Positions 59,552 through 64,000 of a DNA stretch of 64,000 nt are shown piece after piece. A program made the position numbers and the translations under genes. How positions within the stretch are numbered: the stretch's first letter is position 1; the number at the start of each line of letters is the position of its first letter. The notes under the pieces were generated by a model. The model was not told the origin of the DNA. It ran no database searches and saw only the letters and a list, made by a program, of their open reading frames with translations. Origin of the DNA: Paenibacillus sp. FSL R10-2734. Its GTDB lineage: Bacteria > Bacillota > Bacilli > Paenibacillales > Paenibacillaceae. Location: NCBI RefSeq assembly GCF_037963865.1, contig NZ_CP150170.1, forward strand, positions 1,550,001 through 1,614,000, in the 5' to 3' direction.

Positions 59552-61972
59552 ATGAGCAATCCTATGCATTTGTGGTATCGTAAGCCAGCTGAAGAGTGGG
59601 TAGAAGCACTGCCAATAGGGAACGGTAGATTCGGTGGAATGGTCTACGGTGGTGTGAAGCGTGAGATTATTTCGTTGAACGAGGATACATTATGGACTGG
59701 TGGACCAAGAGAAGCTGATCATGCTGAAGCATTTGAGTATCTGGATCTATCGCGAAAATTGATATATGAAGAAAAATACCGAGAAGCACAGACGGTTATA
59801 GAAAATCATATGTTGGGACCTTGGTCTGAGGCTTATCAAGCGTTGGGTGATGTGGAACTGGAGATGGGGCATGGTGCATCCTATGTATCCTATCGTCGTG
59901 AGTTGGACATACGAACTGGTATTAGTCGAACGGAATATAAAATTGGAGAAATTAATTACGTTAGAGAAGTATTCATATCGGCAGTTGACCAGGTTATGGT
60001 TATTCATATCAGAGCAGATCAACCGAACCAGATTAATTTACACACCAATTTAAAGAGTCCATTAAATTACAATACAGGGAAACTTGACATAGATCGGATT
60101 TATATGGCGGGTGCTGCTCCTTGTAAAATAGATCCTATCGGGGAATCCAATAGAGAAACGGTTTTCTACGAGCCAGATAAGGGAATCCGATTTGAAGTAC
60201 AACTATTAGCACTTCCGCAGCAGGGGGCGGTTGAGACGCATGGTGCACGTTTGCAGATCAAATCTGCCAATGCGGTCACTTTATTGCTTAGCGCTGTAAC
60301 TAGTTTTAATGGTTACGATAAGGATCCAGTACGTAACGGGAAAGATCCAAAGGTTCTGTCAGATAAACAATTATCTGCCGCCTCTCAATTTACTTATGAT
60401 CAACTTCGTGAGCGACACATTCGTGATTTTTGTGTTTTTTTTGACAGGGTTTTATTAGAACTTGATGGTGTTAGCAATCAGGAATTGCCTACTGATGAGA
60501 GAATTGTTGCTGTGCGAGATGGTGGAGAGGATGCGCAGTTAGCTGCGTTGTTCTTTCAATTTGGACGATATTTAATGATTAGCAGTTCGCGACCGGGTAC
60601 CCAAGCGACCAATCTTCAGGGAATTTGGAATAACATGACGAAGCCACCATGGTCATGTAATTATACGACAAATATTAATACGGAGATGAACTATTGGCTA
60701 GCCGAAAGTTGCAATCTTGCAGAGTTTCATTCTCCTTTATTTGATCTTATGAGAGATTTACAGCATACCGGGGGTAAGATGGTAGAAGTTTATTACCATA
60801 TGCGAGGGTGGACCGCACATCATGGAGTTGATTTGTGGCGAACGGCTAGTCCTCAAGGGGGGCCTTCGAATGGGCCTGCCACATGGGCATTCTGGCCCAT
60901 GGCAGGGCCCTGGTTATGCCAGCATGTATGGGAGCATTACGCTTTTGGCGGTGATGTAGAGTTTCTACGTAATGTAGCATACCCAATAATGAAAGAGGCA
61001 GCTACTTTTTGTCTTGATTATTTAGTTGAGGACAAAATGGGGAACTTGGTTTCTTCACCATCAACCTCACCAGAGAATACGTTCATTGCACCTGACGGTA
61101 ATCATGTGGCTGTAAGTCAAAGTTCTACCATGGATGTTGCTCTTATGCGTGAATTGTTCGCTAATTGCATGGAAAGCTATCGAATATTAGAAGAGGATGA
61201 CGGGTTTTATGAGCATCTAGAACAGGCATTCAATCAATTATTACCGTTTCGTATAGGTAAACATGGACAGCTGCAAGAGTGGTTTGAGGATTTCGATGAA
61301 GTGGAGCCTGGTCATCGCCATACAGCGCATCTATACGCACTGCATCCTGGAAATCAAATTACCTTACGTGGTACTCCAGATTTAGCTCAAGCAGTACGAG
61401 TAAGCTTAGAACGCCGACGTGAGTATGAGGGAACAGATACAATTGGTTGGTGCTTCGCTTGGAACATTAACATTTATGCCAGACTTGAAGATGCAGAGAA
61501 TGCATATTTTTATTTAAGAAAACTTCTCGGAAATCCTTTTCCAAATTTATTTAATGCACATCGTCATCCGAAGATTACATTTTATCCTTTTTCAATTGAG
61601 GCTAACTTCGCTGCTACAGCTGGTATTGCAGAACTTCTTGTGCAGAGCCATACGGGAGAACTTCATCTTTTGCCGGCGCTGCCTAATTCATGGAGGAATG
61701 GAAAAGTGAAGGGACTTAGAGCGCGTGGAGGGTATGAAATTGCGATGGAGTGGAAGGATGGAAGCCTCGTCAATGCGAATATCAACTCATCCTTAAATGG
61801 GGTTTGCCGACTACGAACATCAACCCCTGTTAAGGTTGATGTAGAAGAATGGGAAGTGACAGAAGATGGGGTACTTCTATTTGAAACACAAGCAGGGAAA
61901 TCTTATAGAATTACTCCAATAGGTTATGAACCAGCTACTACAAAATACGGGTACAAATTGCGAGGTATATAA
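59552..61972 (+). CDS. GH95 alpha-L-fucosidase (or alpha-L-galactosidase)
   Basis: 806 residues with no signal peptide, so cytoplasmic. The GH95 N-terminal block is clear: MHLWYRKPAEEWVEALPIGN then GRFGGMVYGG, and NEDTLWTGGPREADHAEAFE. The (alpha/alpha)6 barrel has TNINTEMNYWLAESCNLAEF, whose asparagines correspond to the base-activating pair of this inverting family. QEWFEDFDEVEPGHRHTAHL contains the acidic residues and RHTAHL typical of the acid side. GH95 members cut alpha-1,2-fucosides, and some cut alpha-L-galactosides. GAGGGGAATAATC precedes ATG 59552. The SDR gene starts 1 base after the stop, so the two are co-translated. Confidence 0.93.
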   Translation: MSNPMHLWYRKPAEEWVEALPIGNGRFGGMVYGGVKREIISLNEDTLWTGGPREADHAEAFEYLDLSRKLIYEEKYREAQTVIENHMLGPWSEAYQALGDVELEMGHGASYVSYRRELDIRTGISRTEYKIGEINYVREVFISAVDQVMVIHIRADQPNQINLHTNLKSPLNYNTGKLDIDRIYMAGAAPCKIDPIGESNRETVFYEPDKGIRFEVQLLALPQQGAVETHGARLQIKSANAVTLLLSAVTSFNGYDKDPVRNGKDPKVLSDKQLSAASQFTYDQLRERHIRDFCVFFDRVLLELDGVSNQELPTDERIVAVRDGGEDAQLAALFFQFGRYLMISSSRPGTQATNLQGIWNNMTKPPWSCNYTTNINTEMNYWLAESCNLAEFHSPLFDLMRDLQHTGGKMVEVYYHMRGWTAHHGVDLWRTASPQGGPSNGPATWAFWPMAGPWLCQHVWEHYAFGGDVEFLRNVAYPIMKEAATFCLDYLVEDKMGNLVSSPSTSPENTFIAPDGNHVAVSQSSTMDVALMRELFANCMESYRILEEDDGFYEHLEQAFNQLLPFRIGKHGQLQEWFEDFDEVEPGHRHTAHLYALHPGNQITLRGTPDLAQAVRVSLERRREYEGTDTIGWCFAWNINIYARLEDAENAYFYLRKLLGNPFPNLFNAHRHPKITFYPFSIEANFAATAGIAELLVQSHTGELHLLPALPNSWRNGKVKGLRARGGYEIAMEWKDGSLVNANINSSLNGVCRLRTSTPVKVDVEEWEVTEDGVLLFETQAGKSYRITPIGYEPATTKYGYKLRGI

Positions 61973-61973
61973 T

Positions 61974-62744
61974 ATGACAACATTACAGGAAATATTTAGT
62001 CTTACTGGAGAACGTGTTCTGATTACGGGAGGCGCTACAGGGCTTGGATTAGCAATGAGTCAGTGCTTTCATGCAGCTGGCGCGGAAGTCATTATGGTCG
62101 GTTCTGGTGAGGGTGAGGAACGCACGAGATTAGCCGAATCGATCGGTCCGGGAGTGTATTATCGCACCTTTAATGTTGCAGACACCAAGCAGACAGAGCA
62201 TTTTATTCAAGAAGTTGAGAAGACAATCGGACCTGTCTCGATATTAATTAACAATGCAGGCAACCACTTTAAGAAGCCGATTGAAGAAACATCAATTGAG
62301 GAATTTCAGTCTGTGCTGGATGTGCATCTGCTTGGAGCGTTCTCATTATGCCGTGTTCTAATCCCTCGTATGAAGCAACGAAAGAAAGGAAATATCATCT
62401 TCCAAGCTTCCATGGCATCCTTTATAGGACAACCCAATATTATTGCTTACTCCAGTGCGAAATCAGCTTATCTAGGTATGGTGCATACACTGGCTTCTGA
62501 GACATCGGCTTACGGGATACGGGTGAACGGCATCGCCCCTGGCTGGATTGAGACACCGATGCTGCATAAGGCATTAGCTGGTGATGATGTCAGAAAGCAA
62601 AAAATATTGGGACGTACTCCAATGAATAAATTCGGAGATCCTAGCGATATCGGTTGGGCTGCAGTCTATCTGGCATCTCCAGCTGCATCCTTTGTCAATG
62701 GAATCATATTGCCTGTTGATGGAGGAGCATTGATCGGGTTCTAA
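61974..62744 (+). CDS. SDR-family dehydrogenase (KduD/gluconate 5-dehydrogenase-like)
   Basis: 256 residues from ATG 61974, one base after the GH95 stop; the longer frame from 61926 lies inside GH95. Coenzyme motif TGGATGLG (18-25), NNAG, catalytic serine in ASMAS, YSSAKSAY for the Tyr-Lys pair, and NGIAPGWIETPM after it. The end VNGIILPVDGGALIG is typical of classical SDRs. Relatives oxidise or reduce ketogluconates and other sugar acids. Being coupled to the fucosidase, it may handle a sugar released from the glycan, for example fucose or a deoxyketo acid. The exact reaction is inference. Confidence 0.85.
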   Translation: MTTLQEIFSLTGERVLITGGATGLGLAMSQCFHAAGAEVIMVGSGEGEERTRLAESIGPGVYYRTFNVADTKQTEHFIQEVEKTIGPVSILINNAGNHFKKPIEETSIEEFQSVLDVHLLGAFSLCRVLIPRMKQRKKGNIIFQASMASFIGQPNIIAYSSAKSAYLGMVHTLASETSAYGIRVNGIAPGWIETPMLHKALAGDDVRKQKILGRTPMNKFGDPSDIGWAAVYLASPAASFVNGIILPVDGGALIGF

Positions 62745-62845
62745 CAAAAGAGAATACTTGCGAAATATTAATAAGGGAGATGAAGTATGATAGGATAAGA
62801 TTATATTACATTTTAATCCCCTCGGGACTAGGAAAAGGGAGCATC

Positions 62846-63622
62846 ATGAGAATCATTATTTCACCTGCCAAGAAGATGAAGACAGACACAGATTTTATGG
62901 ATTACAGCCAGGTGCCGCAATTCATAAACGAGTCGAAAACTCTTTTGGCCTTATTACAGAAGTTGAATTATGAAGAAGCTAAATCTCTATGGAAATGCAA
63001 TGATACCATTGCCACGCTGAATGTGGAGCGGATCTCGCATATGGATGTAAATCAGAATCTTACGCCGGCCATATTTTCATATGAGGGTATACAGTATCAG
63101 TACATGGCACCTGGGATATTTCAAACGGAGGAGCTTGAATATCTTCAGCAGCATTTGCGAATATTGTCCGGATTCTATGGGATCGTCCGGCCGTTTGACG
63201 GGGTAGTCCCGTACAGGCTGGAGATGCAGGCAAAGCTAAGCGGACCTGGCTTCGGTACTCTCTATGAGTTCTGGAATAGAAAATTGGCGGATCAGCTATT
63301 TTCTGAGAGTGACACTATTCTGAATCTGGCCTCCAAGGAATATAGCAAGTGCATCGCTCCTTATATTGCCGGGAATGTTCGAATGGTTAGTTGTGTATTC
63401 GGGCAGGAGATCGGCGGTAAGGTGGTTGAGAGGGCGACCCTGGTCAAGATGGCCAGAGGTGAAATGGTGCGCTTTATGGCCGAACGGCAAATTACCTGTG
63501 TGGAGGATATCAAAGATTTCGACGGGTTTGATTTCAGCTTTGCTGATGAATTGTCGGATGAGAGTACTTATGTGTTTATACAAAAAAAGCGGGATAAAAA
63601 TTCCGTAATTGAAGCGGAATGA
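62846..63622 (+). CDS. yaaA: YaaA/DUF328-family peroxide stress protein
   Basis: 258 residues from ATG 62846 after AAAAGGGAG; the frame's upstream start at 62780 is rejected. The N-terminus MRIIISPAKKMKTDTDF and the C-terminal half (FGQEIGGKVVERATLVKMAR, then GEMVRFMAERQI and the FDFSFADELSDE) are family signatures. In Escherichia coli YaaA lowers free iron and DNA damage under peroxide stress; the fold binds DNA in vitro. Single-gene unit between a terminator-free gap of 100 bases and a strong terminator, unrelated to the glycan locus. Confidence 0.92.
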   Translation: MRIIISPAKKMKTDTDFMDYSQVPQFINESKTLLALLQKLNYEEAKSLWKCNDTIATLNVERISHMDVNQNLTPAIFSYEGIQYQYMAPGIFQTEELEYLQQHLRILSGFYGIVRPFDGVVPYRLEMQAKLSGPGFGTLYEFWNRKLADQLFSESDTILNLASKEYSKCIAPYIAGNVRMVSCVFGQEIGGKVVERATLVKMARGEMVRFMAERQITCVEDIKDFDGFDFSFADELSDESTYVFIQKKRDKNSVIEAE

Positions 63623-63626
63623 ACCT

Positions 63627-63665
63627 AAGACTGGAAGGTAAGCAACTTACCTCCAGTCTTTTTTT
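63627..63665. terminator. Terminator between yaaA and the LacI-type gene
   Basis: Stem AAGACTGGA-AGGTAAG / CTTACCT-CCAGTCTT with loop CAA and T-run on the plus strand; it can serve yaaA. Confidence 0.9.
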
Positions 63666-63747
63666 AATGTGACCATGAACCCCATTACTTTAATCTCATC
63701 TGCTTTCGAGTTCTCTTATCGGCTGGAATACTATAACAATGGGCAAA

Positions 63748-64000
63748 CTATGTTGTCTCCCGTTCGATCAGCTTAAAAGACAGCGGCTGCAGCTCCATGT
63801 TCTGGCCAAGCAGCGCTGGAGCTAGGAGAAGAAACGCGTTCTCTGCCTGTCCCGCAATCGGATTTAGAATGGTCGTGATTCCAAGGGTTCTCGACAGCTC
63901 TGAATTATCAAAACCAACGATGGCGAGATCCCGAGGCACGTCCAGTTGCTGCCTGCGCGCTTCGCTGAGAATGCCCGCTGCCACCAAATCATTGGAGCAC
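63748..64000 (-). CDS. LacI-family transcriptional regulator, C-terminal part
   Basis: The minus-strand frame is open to the window edge, so only the last 83 or so residues are seen. They start CSNDLVAAGILSEARRQQLD and continue with VPRDLAIVGFDNSELSRTLG, TTILNPIAGQAENAFLLLAP and PLSFKLIERETT, the familiar end of the periplasmic-binding-type ligand domain. The DNA-binding head lies beyond the window. It may control a sugar locus to the right; a link to the GH95/SDR operon is not demonstrated. Confidence 0.85.
   Translation of the reverse strand, partial: CSNDLVAAGILSEARRQQLDVPRDLAIVGFDNSELSRTLGITTILNPIAGQAENAFLLLAPALLGQNMELQPLSFKLIERETT

Overview
The window looks like a chromosomal segment of an endospore-forming Firmicute, most likely a Paenibacillus. 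The reasons are a SspI-type spore protein gene, a Lia/Psp envelope-stress locus, two YesM/YesN-type two-component systems beside LplABC/YtcQ-type sugar importers and large cytoplasmic glycosidases, strong AGGAGG ribosome binding sites, and hairpin-plus-T terminators between most units. The genus is inferred from gene content, not from a marker gene.

Layout. 1-3.4 kb: the 3' end of an ADP-ribosylglycohydrolase gene and a MetNIQ-like importer whose ATPase lacks the usual C-terminal regulatory domain. 3.4-8.4 kb (minus): a Bce-like module of response regulator, kinase, ATPase and large FtsX-type permease. 8.9-13.7 kb: an envelope-stress locus with a small membrane protein, two PspA proteins flanking a PspC protein, then LiaF, LiaS and LiaR. 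13.9-21.7 kb: housekeeping genes (YwmB-like, zwf, prfC, sspI, ktrA/C, an rRNA methyltransferase). 22-36 kb: a rhamnoside locus with a GH106-like enzyme and GH78, convergent with an AraC regulator/YesM kinase/YesN regulator operon, which is divergent from a lipoprotein/permease/permease importer. 36.3-41.5 kb: an MFS carrier, an M20 amidohydrolase and an unusual degenerate-GGDEF regulator, then an EamA exporter. 42.2-48.1 kb (minus): response regulator, kinase, GNAT acetyltransferase and a heterodimeric ABC exporter, with an apparent attenuation leader before the exporter. 49.3-62.7 kb: a second glycan locus with two permeases, a binding lipoprotein, a 1275-residue GH106-like enzyme, a YesM/YesN pair, a GH95 fucosidase and an SDR dehydrogenase, carrying cre-like sites. 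62.8-64 kb: yaaA and the end of a LacI-type gene.

The two glycan loci share one logic. A surface lipoprotein and two permeases import an oligosaccharide, a two-component system controls the locus, and enzymes without signal peptides cut the sugar inside the cell. Rhamnosidase-like and fucosidase families together suggest a plant cell-wall glycan such as rhamnogalacturonan; this is inference.

The most unusual sequence is a dispersed element of about 0.6 kb, present three times in the same orientation (16900-17535, 41601-42194, and a degraded copy at 48251-48592). It has a conserved left arm, a tandem array of 52-bp units (5, 4 and 4+ units), and a conserved right arm ending in a terminator-like hairpin with one base-pair-preserving difference between copies. 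It encodes no transposase and has no CRISPR-like spacers. It may be a non-autonomous mobile repeat or a structured RNA. Smaller curiosities are TAC-loop palindromes near 11.2 and 20.7 kb, an 18-bp tandem array after zwf, a leader peptide with an SD-sequestering hairpin before the ABC exporter, and a frameshifted small gene at 48.7 kb.
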